Assembly: GCA_020632655.1 (NCBI GenBank)
Contig: JACKFD010000013.1
Coordinates: 62,001-126,000, forward strand
DNA length: 64,000 nt
Source of the DNA: Spirochaetaceae bacterium
GTDB taxonomy: Bacteria; Myxococcota_A; UBA9160; UBA4427
Reading direction: 5' to 3'
Shown in pieces: positions 43,929-53,028 of the stretch. A model generated the notes under the pieces. It was given only the letters and a program-made list of their open reading frames with translations, did no database searches and was not told the origin of the DNA. Every line of letters begins with the position of its first letter. Position 1 is the stretch's first letter. The translations under genes were made by a program, and so were the position numbers.

Positions 43929-45218
43929 ATGCCCAGCCTCGTGGAGCGCGATCAGGCCGTCGTCTGGCATCCCTACGCTCCGCCCGTCGCGACCCCCCTC
44001 TTCGCCGTGCGGGAGACCGAGGGTGTGTCGATCCGACTCGACGACGGTCGTTGGCTGATCGACGGGATGTCGTCCTGGTGGTCCGCGATCCACGGCTACC
44101 GGCACCCGCACATCGACGCGGCCCTCCGCGACCAGCTCGGGCGAATGCCCCATGTGATGTTCGGGGGAATCACCCATGAGCCCGCCGTGCGGCTCTGCGA
44201 GCGCCTCGCCGCGTGCGCGCCCGACGGGCTCGAGCGGGTCTTCCTGAGCGACTCGGGCTCGGTCGCGGTCGAGGTCGCGATCAAGATGGCGCTGCAGACG
44301 CAGATCGCACGCGGTCGACCCGAGCGGAGCCGACTGCTCACGATTCGCGGCGGCTACCACGGCGACACCTTCGGCGCGATGGCGGTCTGCGATCCCGTGA
44401 CGGGCATGCACGGACTCTTCGAGGGCGTGCTCGCGCGCCACCTCTTCGCGCCGCGACCGGAGTGCCGCTTCGACGAGCCTTGCGAGGACGAACACATCGC
44501 CGGGATCGCCGGGCTGCTCGACGATCATCGCGACGAGATCGCCGCGGTCATCCTCGAGCCGATCGTGCAGGGTGCCGGGGGGATGTGGTTCTACTCGCCC
44601 GACTATCTTCGGCGGGTGCGCGCGCTCTGCGACGAGGCCGAGGTGCTCCTGATCGCGGACGAGATCGCGACGGGCTTCGGGCGGACGGGGCGACTCTTCG
44701 CGTGCGAGCACGCGGGCGTGACGCCCGACCTGCTCTGCGTCGGCAAGGCGTTGACGGGCGGGACGATGACCCTGGCGGCGACGCTCGCGACGGGCGACGT
44801 CGCCGAGGCGCTCGGGCGCACGACGTCCGAGGGCGCGCCCGGCGTGTTCATGCACGGTCCGACCTTCATGGGCAACCCGCTCGCCTGCGCCGCCGCCAAC
44901 GCGAGCCTCGACCTGCTCGACACCGGAGAGTGGCGTTCGCAGGTGGCGGCGATCGGCGAGCGACTCGAGGCGGGGCTCGAGCCCTGCCGCGCGCTCTCCG
45001 CCGTGGACGACGTGCGCGTGCTCGGCGCGATCGGTGTGGTCGAGCTGCACGAGCCCGTCGACATGGCCGTCGTGCAGCCGGCCTTCGTCGAGCAGGGCGT
45101 CTGGATCCGGCCCTTCGGGCGTCTCGTCTACACGATGCCTCCCTTCGTCACGCCGCCCGAGGCGGTCGACCGCATCACGGCGGCGATGCAGGTCGTGATC
45201 GGCGCGATCGAGCGCTGA
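43929..45218 (+). CDS. bioA: Adenosylmethionine-8-amino-7-oxononanoate aminotransferase
   Basis: A 429-residue PLP-dependent class III aminotransferase making 7,8-diaminopelargonate in biotin synthesis. VWHPYAPPVATPLFAV opens the protein as in BioA. DDGRWLIDGMSSWWSAIHGY is the BioA-specific SWW stretch. ADEIATGFGRTGRLFACEHAG holds the PLP-contacting Asp, and K273 in CVGKALTGGTMTLAA is the Schiff-base lysine. The SWW and HPY motifs separate it from other omega-aminotransferases. No other bio gene is in the window. The ATG has an AGGAG site 10 bases upstream. Confidence 0.95.
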   Translation: MPSLVERDQAVVWHPYAPPVATPLFAVRETEGVSIRLDDGRWLIDGMSSWWSAIHGYRHPHIDAALRDQLGRMPHVMFGGITHEPAVRLCERLAACAPDGLERVFLSDSGSVAVEVAIKMALQTQIARGRPERSRLLTIRGGYHGDTFGAMAVCDPVTGMHGLFEGVLARHLFAPRPECRFDEPCEDEHIAGIAGLLDDHRDEIAAVILEPIVQGAGGMWFYSPDYLRRVRALCDEAEVLLIADEIATGFGRTGRLFACEHAGVTPDLLCVGKALTGGTMTLAATLATGDVAEALGRTTSEGAPGVFMHGPTFMGNPLACAAANASLDLLDTGEWRSQVAAIGERLEAGLEPCRALSAVDDVRVLGAIGVVELHEPVDMAVVQPAFVEQGVWIRPFGRLVYTMPPFVTPPEAVDRITAAMQVVIGAIER

Positions 45219-45393
45219 CCTGGGGTCAGACCTCTCCGGCTTCGCAGGTCCACCCTGCGTCGTTAACATCGGACGTCGCTCGCGCGCCCCCGGCGCCGGG
45301 CCCGACCGGCCGCGGCGCACGGCGCGTGCCGGCCGTCCTTCCCCGCTTCCGCGCGTGAGCGCTCCGCAACCCCGCCTCGCCAGGAGACCGAGC

Positions 45394-46581
45394 ATGGACC
45401 TGTCCTACACCGAAGAGCAGAACCGCTTCCGCGAGGAGGTCCGCGCCTGGATCGCCGACGCGATGCCGCCCGAGATGCGTCGCAAGGCGGACGAGGGGCG
45501 CAACTTCGAGCACGAGGAGATGATGGCCTGGCATCGCATCCTCTTCGCCAAGGGTTGGGTCGCGCCGAACTGGCCCGAAGCGGTCGGTGGCCCCGGCTGG
45601 GACGTGGCCCGGCGTTCGATCTTCCAGGAGGAGTGCGTCCGGGCGAATACGCCGGGCCTCTCGCCCTTCGGCCTCAGCATGGTCGGCCCGCTCATCATCC
45701 AGTACGGGACCGACGAGCAGAAGCAGCGCTTCCTGCCGAAGATCCTCTCGGGCGAGGAGGTCTGGTGCCAGGGCTACTCCGAGCCGAACGCGGGCTCGGA
45801 TCTCGCGAACCTCCAGCTGCGCGCGGACAAGGACGGCGACGACTACGTGCTGAACGGCCAGAAGACCTGGACGAGCCACGCGCAGTACGCCGACTGGATC
45901 TTCGTGCTCTGCCGCACGAGCAGCGCGGGCCGCAAGCAGGAGGGCATCACCTTCCTGCTCGCCGACATCGGCAACACCCCCGGCATCGAGGTCAAGCCCT
46001 TCCTCACGACCGGCGGCACGCTCGCCTTCTCGGAGACCTGGTTCAAGGACGCGCGCGTGCCCCAGGCGAATCGCGTGGGTCCGGAGGGAGGCGGCTGGTC
46101 GATGGCCAAGGCGCTCCTCGGCCACGAGCGAACCGGCATCGGCGGCATCGCCGAGTCCGACCGCGGCCTGCGCAAGGCCAAGCAGATCGCGCAGCGCACG
46201 AACGTCGGTCACGGCCGCCTCTTCGACGATCCCGACTTCCGGCGACGCATCGCCCGCAAGGAGATGCGCCTGCGCGCGATCGAGATCCTGAACCTGCGCC
46301 AGCTCGCCGCCGCCCAGCTCGGGCACGCGCCCGGCGCCGAGAGCTCGGTCCTCAAGATCGTCGGGACGGAGATGCAGCAGGAGACGACCGAGCTCTGCAT
46401 GGACGCCATGGGGCACAACGCAATGGGCTGGCTCGATTCGCCCGAGGAGGCGCTGCCCGCCTATCAGCAGTCGGTCGCCTCGCAGTTCAACTACATGCGG
46501 GCCGCGACGATCTACGGCGGATCGAACGAGATCCAGAAGAACATCATCGCGAAGCAGATGCTTCGCCTGCCCGGAGCCTGA
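45394..46581 (+). CDS. Acyl-CoA dehydrogenase (alpha-type of a probable heteromeric pair)
   Basis: A 395-residue FAD flavoprotein. GYSEPNAGSDLANLQLRA and GQKTWTSHAQYADWIFVL are the FAD/substrate motifs. The C-terminus has ATIYGGSNEIQKNIIAKQML, with Gly where MCAD-type enzymes have their catalytic Glu. An acidic residue is available elsewhere: E245 in GHERTGIG, near where I recall the base lying in the steroid-type heterotetrameric enzymes. The next gene, 4 bases downstream, is a second dehydrogenase that also lacks the standard Glu, as in alpha2beta2 pairs. AGGAGA precedes the ATG; the frame extends 13 codons upstream without a ribosome site. Confidence 0.9.
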   Translation: MDLSYTEEQNRFREEVRAWIADAMPPEMRRKADEGRNFEHEEMMAWHRILFAKGWVAPNWPEAVGGPGWDVARRSIFQEECVRANTPGLSPFGLSMVGPLIIQYGTDEQKQRFLPKILSGEEVWCQGYSEPNAGSDLANLQLRADKDGDDYVLNGQKTWTSHAQYADWIFVLCRTSSAGRKQEGITFLLADIGNTPGIEVKPFLTTGGTLAFSETWFKDARVPQANRVGPEGGGWSMAKALLGHERTGIGGIAESDRGLRKAKQIAQRTNVGHGRLFDDPDFRRRIARKEMRLRAIEILNLRQLAAAQLGHAPGAESSVLKIVGTEMQQETTELCMDAMGHNAMGWLDSPEEALPAYQQSVASQFNYMRAATIYGGSNEIQKNIIAKQMLRLPGA

Positions 46582-46585
46582 TCCG

Positions 46586-47737
46586 ATGAACTTCGACCTG
46601 ACCGAAGAGCAGCAGATGATCGTGGACCAGGCGGCCAAATTCGTCGCGAACGAGTCGCCGGTCGAGCGCTTCCGCAAGCTCCGCGAGACGGAGCGCGGCT
46701 GGGAGCCTGCGATGTGGGCGAAGATGGCCGAGCAGGGCTGGCTCTCGATCGCGATCCCCGAAGAGCAGGGCGGCTTCGGCGGCAGCTTCGTCGACCTGGC
46801 CCTCATCCTCGAGCAGCTCGGTCGCGGCCTCGTGCCGGAGCCCATCATCGCCTCGGCCGTGCTGGCCGGCGGCCTGCTGTCGGAGCTCGGCACCGAAGCC
46901 CAGCGAGCGTCCTTCCTCACGCCGATGATCGAGGGACGCACCTCGCTCGCCTTCGCGTACGCCGAGGAGCAGAGTCGGTACAACCCGGCCGACTGTCGCC
47001 TCGCGGCGAAGAAGCAGGGTGGGGGCTACGCGCTCACGGGCGAGAAGGTCTGGGTGCTGAACGGCCACGCCGCGGACCAGATCGTCGTGGTCGCGCGCAC
47101 GGCCGGCGGGCCGCTCGACGAGGCGGGCCTCTCGCTCTTCGTCGTCGACGGGAACGCGAACGGGCTGACGCGGACCCGTGTCCCCGGCATGGACGGCCAG
47201 CGTACGGCGGTCCTGCGCTTCGACGGCGTCGAGGTCGGCGCCGATCGCCTGCTCGGGCGCGAGGGCGACGCCTTCGCGTCGATCGAGAAGGCCCTCGACC
47301 GCGGCGCCGCGGCGGCCTGCGCCGAGGGCTTCGGCCACGTGCAGGAGCTCTTCGAGCGGACCGTCGCCTACTTGAAGGAGCGCGAGCAGTTCGGCGTGCC
47401 GATCGGCTCCTTCCAGGCGCTGCAGCACAAGGCGGTCGACATGTACGCGGAGATGGAGCTGTGTCGCGGGGCGATGATCCTGGCAGCGATCCAGGTCGAC
47501 CATCCCGACGCGGAGCTGCGCAAGGCCGAGGTCTCGGCGGCGAAGCTCCAGCTCTCGGACGGCGGCTGGCTCGTGCAGAAGAATGCGATCCAGCTCTTCG
47601 GCGGGATCGGCGTGACGGACGAGCAGGACGAGGGCCTCTTCTTCAAGCGGTTGCGCGTGCTGCAGGGGCTCTTCGGGGACGCGGACTGGCACGTCGCACG
47701 CTTCCAGGGGCTGAAGCGCTTCGACGCGATCGATTGA
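46586..47737 (+). CDS. Acyl-CoA dehydrogenase (beta-type partner)
   Basis: A 383-residue acyl-CoA dehydrogenase homologue. The N-terminal helical domain starts NFDLTEEQQMIVDQAAKFV and has PEEQGGFGGSFVDLALILEQ. The middle domain is GYALTGEKVWVLNGHAADQI. The C-terminal helices have ERTVAYLKEREQFGVPIGSF and AIQLFGGIGVTDEQDEGLFF. The final region reads LRVLQGLFGDADWHVARF, with no Glu at the standard catalytic position, so on its own it may be inactive. Pairing with the gene 4 bases upstream to form an alpha2beta2 enzyme acting on a bulky CoA thioester is likely. Confidence 0.9.
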   Translation: MNFDLTEEQQMIVDQAAKFVANESPVERFRKLRETERGWEPAMWAKMAEQGWLSIAIPEEQGGFGGSFVDLALILEQLGRGLVPEPIIASAVLAGGLLSELGTEAQRASFLTPMIEGRTSLAFAYAEEQSRYNPADCRLAAKKQGGGYALTGEKVWVLNGHAADQIVVVARTAGGPLDEAGLSLFVVDGNANGLTRTRVPGMDGQRTAVLRFDGVEVGADRLLGREGDAFASIEKALDRGAAAACAEGFGHVQELFERTVAYLKEREQFGVPIGSFQALQHKAVDMYAEMELCRGAMILAAIQVDHPDAELRKAEVSAAKLQLSDGGWLVQKNAIQLFGGIGVTDEQDEGLFFKRLRVLQGLFGDADWHVARFQGLKRFDAID

Positions 47738-47840
47738 GGCCTGGTGCCTCGTAGCGCGATCCCTTCCGTGTGTCGGGTGACACGAGCATGGGACGCATTT
47801 GAGCCGATGGGACGGCAGATCCACGATCGGACCCCGAAGC

Positions 47841-49643
47841 ATGCGTCGATTTCCGTTCGCCCCGTCCGTCGTGCTCGTCTTCGCGCTGTCCGTCGCATCC
47901 GATGCAGACGCCGGTCGTGACGGCCGCAGTCGGTCGAACACGGACGTCTCGCCGACCTATCGCATCGAGCCGAACGTGCGCGCGGACCACCACGATCACT
48001 CCGGTGCGTCCCCGGGCGACGTGCGCAGTCTCGACGGAAGCGGCAATCATCTCGACGACCCGGAGCGCAACGCAGCCGGCACGCCCCTCCTTCGAAGCGT
48101 CGAGGCGGACTACGCGGACGGCGTCTCGTTCCCGGCCGGCGCCGAGCGGCCGGCTCCGCGCGCGATCAGCAACGCCGTGCACGCCCAGGACGACCTCGTT
48201 CCGAATCCACTCGGCACGAGCGACTTCCTCTGGCAGTGGGGTCAGTTCCTCGATCACGACCTCGACCTGACCGAAGGCGTCGATCCGCCGGAGCCCTTGC
48301 CGATCGCCGTCCCGCTCGGCGACCTGCACTTCGATCCCACGGCGAGCGGAAGCGCGACGATTCCCTTCAACCGCTCGATCCACGACCCGCGCAGTGGAAC
48401 GGATCGCGCGAACCCGCGCGAACAGCTGAACGAGATCACGGGCTGGATCGACGCGTCGAACGTCTACGGCTCGGATCCCGAGCGGGCTGCGGCGCTGCGA
48501 GCGAACGACGGCACGGGCCGGCTCGCGACGGGCCCCGGCAGGCTCCTGCCCGACGACGACGGCACGCTCCCGAACGCGACCGGCGGAACGGTCGAGACGC
48601 TCTTTGTCGCCGGCGACGTGCGGGCCAACGAGCAGCTCGGCCTGATCGCGCTCCACACGCTCTTCGTGCGCGAGCACAATCGGCTGGCCGACGAGATCCG
48701 CCGTCTCGACCCGACGCTCGACGGCGATGCGATCTACGAGCGCGCCCGCCGTCGGGTCGGCGCCTTGATGCAGATCATCACCTACGAGGAGTTCCTGCCG
48801 GCCCTGCTCGGCCGGAACGCGATCGCGCCGTATGCGGGCTACGACCCCGCGGTCGACGCACGGATCGCCAACGAGTTCTCGACCGCGGCCTTCCGGTTCG
48901 GTCACAGCGCGCTCCCGCCGCGTCTGCTGCGTCTGGACTCGCGACTGCGCGAGATGCCGGAGGGCCACGTCCCCTTGCGGGACGCCTTCTTCCACCCCGA
49001 CCGCATCCGCTTCGAGGGCGGCATCGATCCGATCCTGCGCGGTCTCGCACACCAGCGGCATCAGCGGATCGACGTCTTCGTGATCGACGACGTACGCAAC
49101 TTCCTCTTCGGGCCGCCCGGCGCCGGCGGCTTCGACCTCGTATCGCTGAACATCCAGCGCGGCCGCGACCACGGCCTCGCGCGCTACGACGACGTCCGCG
49201 TCGCCTACGGGCTGCCCCGTGTCTCGCGCTTCGACGAGATCTCCCCCGATCCCGCGATCCGGGCGCGACTCGCATCGGTCTACCGGGAGGTCGACGAGAT
49301 CGACCTCTGGGTCGGAGGACTCGCGGAGGACCCGGTCCCCGGCGCCCACGTGGGCCCCCTCGTGCGCGCGATCCTGATCGAGCAGTTCACGGCGCTGCGC
49401 GACGGGGACCGATTCTGGTACGAGCGCGCGCTCGGGCGGCGCGAGCTCGATCGGCTTCGAGGTACACGCCTGTCGGACGTGATCCGTCGGAATACGGCGA
49501 TTCGCGGCGAGATTCCCGACGACGTCTTCCGGGTCGCCCCGCGCGACCGGCGTCGCAGCAGCCGCCGTCACCGCCCGGCGTCGGTCCGGGCGCCCGACCG
49601 GCTCGAATTCGAGCTCGTGATGCACGATCCGGATCAGGACTGA
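47841..49643 (+). CDS. Secreted animal-type haem peroxidase
   Basis: A 600-residue exported peroxidase of the peroxidase-cyclooxygenase superfamily. A signal peptide (1-24) is followed by the catalytic domain. The distal His is H139 in WGQFLDHDLDLT with the calcium-binding Asp beside it. The distal Arg is in GDVRANEQLGL (near 261), and the proximal haem His is H355 in EFSTAAFRFGHSALP. LNIQRGRDHGLARYDDVR is the conserved C-terminal haem region. Bacterial members oxidise halides or aromatic donors with H2O2 outside the cell. The ATG at 47841 starts a proper signal peptide. No catalase or maturation gene lies nearby. Confidence 0.92.
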   Translation: MRRFPFAPSVVLVFALSVASDADAGRDGRSRSNTDVSPTYRIEPNVRADHHDHSGASPGDVRSLDGSGNHLDDPERNAAGTPLLRSVEADYADGVSFPAGAERPAPRAISNAVHAQDDLVPNPLGTSDFLWQWGQFLDHDLDLTEGVDPPEPLPIAVPLGDLHFDPTASGSATIPFNRSIHDPRSGTDRANPREQLNEITGWIDASNVYGSDPERAAALRANDGTGRLATGPGRLLPDDDGTLPNATGGTVETLFVAGDVRANEQLGLIALHTLFVREHNRLADEIRRLDPTLDGDAIYERARRRVGALMQIITYEEFLPALLGRNAIAPYAGYDPAVDARIANEFSTAAFRFGHSALPPRLLRLDSRLREMPEGHVPLRDAFFHPDRIRFEGGIDPILRGLAHQRHQRIDVFVIDDVRNFLFGPPGAGGFDLVSLNIQRGRDHGLARYDDVRVAYGLPRVSRFDEISPDPAIRARLASVYREVDEIDLWVGGLAEDPVPGAHVGPLVRAILIEQFTALRDGDRFWYERALGRRELDRLRGTRLSDVIRRNTAIRGEIPDDVFRVAPRDRRRSSRRHRPASVRAPDRLEFELVMHDPDQD

Positions 49644-49662
49644 GATCGATCGGCGTCTACAT

Positions 49663-49680
49663 TGCGTCTCGATCGACGCA
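49663..49680. terminator. Short hairpin between convergent genes
   Basis: TGCGTC, loop TCGATC, GACGCA: a 6-bp perfect stem between the peroxidase stop and the end of the opposite surface-protein gene. There is no T-run. It could end transcription from either side. Confidence 0.25.
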
Positions 49681-49706
49681 GCGATCGACCGCCTCGACGG
49701 GGGTGC

Positions 49707-52700
49707 TCAAGGCACACACGGAGGGTGGCCCGCACACGCCAGGCCGGACTCCCCCACAGGTCGATTCAGTAGCTCCTGGATGAAGATCCCGACGTCGGCC
49801 CCGTCCATGAGCCCGTTCCCATCGAGGTCCGAGTTCGAATAGGCCGAGCCTTGGTTGGTCAGGAAGAGCCCCCAGTCCGACCCGTCGACGAAGCCATCGT
49901 TGTCCAGATCCCCGTCGCATCGGTTGCCGTAGCCGTCGACGTCGTAGTCGAACTGGCTCCATCCCGTGGCATTAGGCACGAGCAGGCAGTTGTCGAGCGG
50001 GTCGGGTACGAGGTCGCCGTCGGCATCCGGGAAGCTGACGGCAGAGTCGGGGTCGGTTCCGGCGACGATCTCGTCGCCGTCGGATACGCCATCGCCGTCG
50101 CCATCCGTCTCGAAGGCGCTCGGGATCCTGCACGGAACGTCGCCCTGATCGACGCGCAGGGACGCCGCCGCGCAGGATAGGGACGACGGACCGGGCACCC
50201 CATTGAAGAGACTGATGAAACGACCGAAGTCGGCTCCGTCGGTCGAGCCGCTCCCGTCGAGGTCGGTCAGCGCGTTCGCCTGGTTGAAGGAGGAAACGAA
50301 GAAGCCGAAGTCCGCACCGTCGACCCGACCCGATTGATCGAAGTCCGCATCGCAGTGGTTGCCGAAGCCGTCTGCGTCCGTATCGAGCTGCCCCCCCGTC
50401 TGGCCAGCTTCGTTCGGCTCCGTGAGGCAGTTGTCGAAGGGGTCGAGTACACCGTCCGCGTCAATGTCGGGGACCGAGAACGGGTCGAGCGGGTCGGACC
50501 CGAAGGCGGTCTCCATGCCGTCCGGTGCCCGATCGCCATCCGTATCCCACCGGTTCGGGTCCGTCTCGGTCCCGGGATCGAAGACGCCATTCCCGTTCGC
50601 GTCTTCTCCGGTAGCGCACACGTCGAGGACGGAGCTGCTCCCGTCGCAGAGCCCGTCGTGGTCGCGGTCGGCGTCGAGGGGGTCGAAGCCGGTCCGGAGC
50701 AACGGGGTTACCACACCAGCGGGCTCTTCGTGGAGGATGTCCAGGTCGCCGTCGGAGTCGAAGTCCGCGACGGCGATGGCGATGTTCGGGGCCGAGTGGA
50801 TCGACGAAGCGATCGGCCGTAATGGACCGAAGTCGCCTCGACCATCGAGGTTCTCGTACGATGCGAGGTAGTCCGAGATCAAGGCGAGAAGATCCGGATC
50901 TCCGTCGCCGTCCAGGTCGGTCAAGAGGATGGGAGTTCGCGATCCGGAGGGCGCCGTGCCTTCCGAGCCGATGATGTGAGCACGCCAGGTGCGACCGGTT
51001 CCGTCGACATTCTCGTGCCAGACCATGAGCCATCCGGTGTGATTCGCGAAGTCCAGATCTCCGTCTCCGTCGATGTCTGCAATGGCGACCGGGGGGGCCG
51101 CCGCCAGAATCGGAGATGGCAGCGCCGTTCGGTCCGGGTAGATCGAAACGCGTGGATCGAAGCCGCTGGCTACGGCGGCGCTCCCGAATCGGATCGACCC
51201 GCCGAAATGAATGTCCAACCGGCCGTCCGCGTCGAAGTCTCCGAACCCGAGTCGACTGACCGGGAAGTCCTCGAGCGCGCGCCTTGGAGCGAAGCCGCCG
51301 ATTCCATCGGCATTCTCGTAGACGAAGAGTCCACGCTCCACGCCGGACACGTCGAACGCGACGATCAGATCGAGGTCGCGGTCGCCGTCGACATCGACCA
51401 GCCACACGGGGGCTCCTCGGGAGGCCTCGGCGTCGAAGACCTCGATCGGCGCCCGAGGCTCGAATCCGCCGGTCGCTCCCCCGTTCCGGAACCACCGGAC
51501 CTCGGTATCCCGACCGCCCCCCACGAAATACAGGATCTTCGATCCCACGAGATCCACGAAGCCATCCCCGTCGATGTCGGCCGCGTCCAGGGTGAGGGGG
51601 GCATAGCTTGCGTCGATGGCTTGCCAGGAGCCGAAATGCCCGTGGCCGTCGTTGGCCTGCCAGCCGAGGCCGCCCTGGCTCGTGGACACGAGATCCGGAT
51701 CGCCGTCGGAGTCGAGATCGGCGACCAGAATTTTACTCCCGGTTCCCGCGATGATCGGTGATTCCGAGAAGCCGCGACGGCCCGGCTCGTCCGAATCCGA
51801 GAGCCCGTCGTCGTCGCTGTCGGGATCGGTAGGGCTCGTTCCGAGTCGCACCTCGGACCCGTCGAGGAGCCCGTCGTCGTCGCTGTCCGGCGCGGAGGGG
51901 CTCGTTCCCGTGACCCACTCGTCGAAGTCGCAGACGAGATCGCCATCGCGATCGGGTGCATTCTCGCACGGGACGACCGGCGGACCTTCGGTGGGGTCGT
52001 TCGGCTGACTGCATCCGGGGTCGCCTCCGGAAAAGTCGATCCGTCCGTCGAGGTCGTTGTCGCGGAAATCTTGACAGGCCGGCGAGGAGGTCTCGACGAC
52101 CGCATAACGGACCCGCGCGCCGAGCGTCGCGTCGAAGTCGCCAAATGCGAACTCGCTGATCGTGGTCGACTCGCCCACGAGATCGCTGGCCACTTCGACT
52201 CCGTTGACGAAGAGGTCGGCCCCGCTTCCATCGCGGTTGCGCTGGAGCTCGATGAGGATGTACTCCGTCCGTGTACGCCCGGGAACGACCGGCGGGACCA
52301 CGATGGTCCCCGGCTCGTTGACGATCTGGACGAGCGTCGCACCGGTCGACTCGCTTCCGAAGCGGAGTCTGTGCATCTTCTGTCCGACGACTGCCTCGAT
52401 CTGGCTCGCGGCGCTCGGGGCGATCCCGGGATCGACGACGCGAAGGATCGCTCGAAGGCTCAGGCCGGCTACGCCCGATCTCCGGTAGATCAGCGTCGTC
52501 TCGCTGGAGTCCTCGATCTGCCACGACGCCACCTCCGGATCGTCCGGATCGGATGGGATCGAAGTCCCCGCTCCAATCGGCTCGGGCGCGTTCTGGTACC
52601 AGCTCGCCTCGGTCGCGGGGTCGGCGGCGCCGAGATGGGCGGCGGCGGGTGGGGACGCGACGAACAGGACGCGCGCCGTCACGAGACCCGTCAGGACGAA

Positions 52701-52790
52701 GCACCGGCCGATCACGGCGCGAACCCGATCGAGCCGCGCGGAGCGGTTCGCCGGGTTGGGTCGGACGCGAATCAGGGCGAACGGCATCCG
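49707..52790 (-). CDS. Large secreted calcium-binding protein with FG-GAP, thrombospondin-3 and dockerin-like repeats
   Basis: A 1027-residue exported protein. The signal region ends around residue 50 (ASPPAAAH). Then come an LamG-like beta domain (about 60-230), thrombospondin type 3 repeats (DSDDDGLLDGSEVRLGTSP, 300-350) and at least six FG-GAP/VCBS units with calcium loops of the DxDxDGDxD kind (355-700). Last is a duplicated unit (773-919 and 920-1027): a DNC thrombospondin segment, paired EF-hand dockerin-like loops and a Cys tail. It probably sits on the cell surface and binds calcium. Start alternatives are the ATG at 52829 or a GTG at 52856. A CGC/GCACG inverted repeat lies upstream. 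Confidence 0.8.
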   Translation of the reverse strand, partial: RMPFALIRVRPNPANRSARLDRVRAVIGRCFVLTGLVTARVLFVASPPAAAHLGAADPATEASWYQNAPEPIGAGTSIPSDPDDPEVASWQIEDSSETTLIYRRSGVAGLSLRAILRVVDPGIAPSAASQIEAVVGQKMHRLRFGSESTGATLVQIVNEPGTIVVPPVVPGRTRTEYILIELQRNRDGSGADLFVNGVEVASDLVGESTTISEFAFGDFDATLGARVRYAVVETSSPACQDFRDNDLDGRIDFSGGDPGCSQPNDPTEGPPVVPCENAPDRDGDLVCDFDEWVTGTSPSAPDSDDDGLLDGSEVRLGTSPTDPDSDDDGLSDSDEPGRRGFSESPIIAGTGSKILVADLDSDGDPDLVSTSQGGLGWQANDGHGHFGSWQAIDASYAPLTLDAADIDGDGFVDLVGSKILYFVGGGRDTEVRWFRNGGATGGFEPRAPIEVFDAEASRGAPVWLVDVDGDRDLDLIVAFDVSGVERGLFVYENADGIGGFAPRRALEDFPVSRLGFGDFDADGRLDIHFGGSIRFGSAAVASGFDPRVSIYPDRTALPSPILAAAPPVAIADIDGDGDLDFANHTGWLMVWHENVDGTGRTWRAHIIGSEGTAPSGSRTPILLTDLDGDGDPDLLALISDYLASYENLDGRGDFGPLRPIASSIHSAPNIAIAVADFDSDGDLDILHEEPAGVVTPLLRTGFDPLDADRDHDGLCDGSSSVLDVCATGEDANGNGVFDPGTETDPNRWDTDGDRAPDGMETAFGSDPLDPFSVPDIDADGVLDPFDNCLTEPNEAGQTGGQLDTDADGFGNHCDADFDQSGRVDGADFGFFVSSFNQANALTDLDGSGSTDGADFGRFISLFNGVPGPSSLSCAAASLRVDQGDVPCRIPSAFETDGDGDGVSDGDEIVAGTDPDSAVSFPDADGDLVPDPLDNCLLVPNATGWSQFDYDVDGYGNRCDGDLDNDGFVDGSDWGLFLTNQGSAYSNSDLDGNGLMDGADVGIFIQELLNRPVGESGLACAGHPPCVP

Positions 52791-53028
52791 ATCGATCCCC
52801 GGTACTGTGAGTTGTCCTGAGCCACGCATCAAGGTGCGTGACGATAGTCCTCGCACGTCGCATGCGTGCTGGACAATGCCGGTCCGAATGCGAGCTTAAC
52901 ACAGCGCACGATCTCGAGGACGGATTTCTAGGCCCGCCGTGAGCGTCGGATCGATCCGGCGATTCGCATCGGAATCGGATCGCGTGCGGGACGACCCGTC
53001 ACCTCGGGGGCGTCAGGCTCTCGACCGG

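Noticed and set aside
47643..49625. 660-codon minus-strand frame under the haem peroxidase
   Set aside because: Low-complexity charged composition; the plus-strand peroxidase has all catalytic residues.
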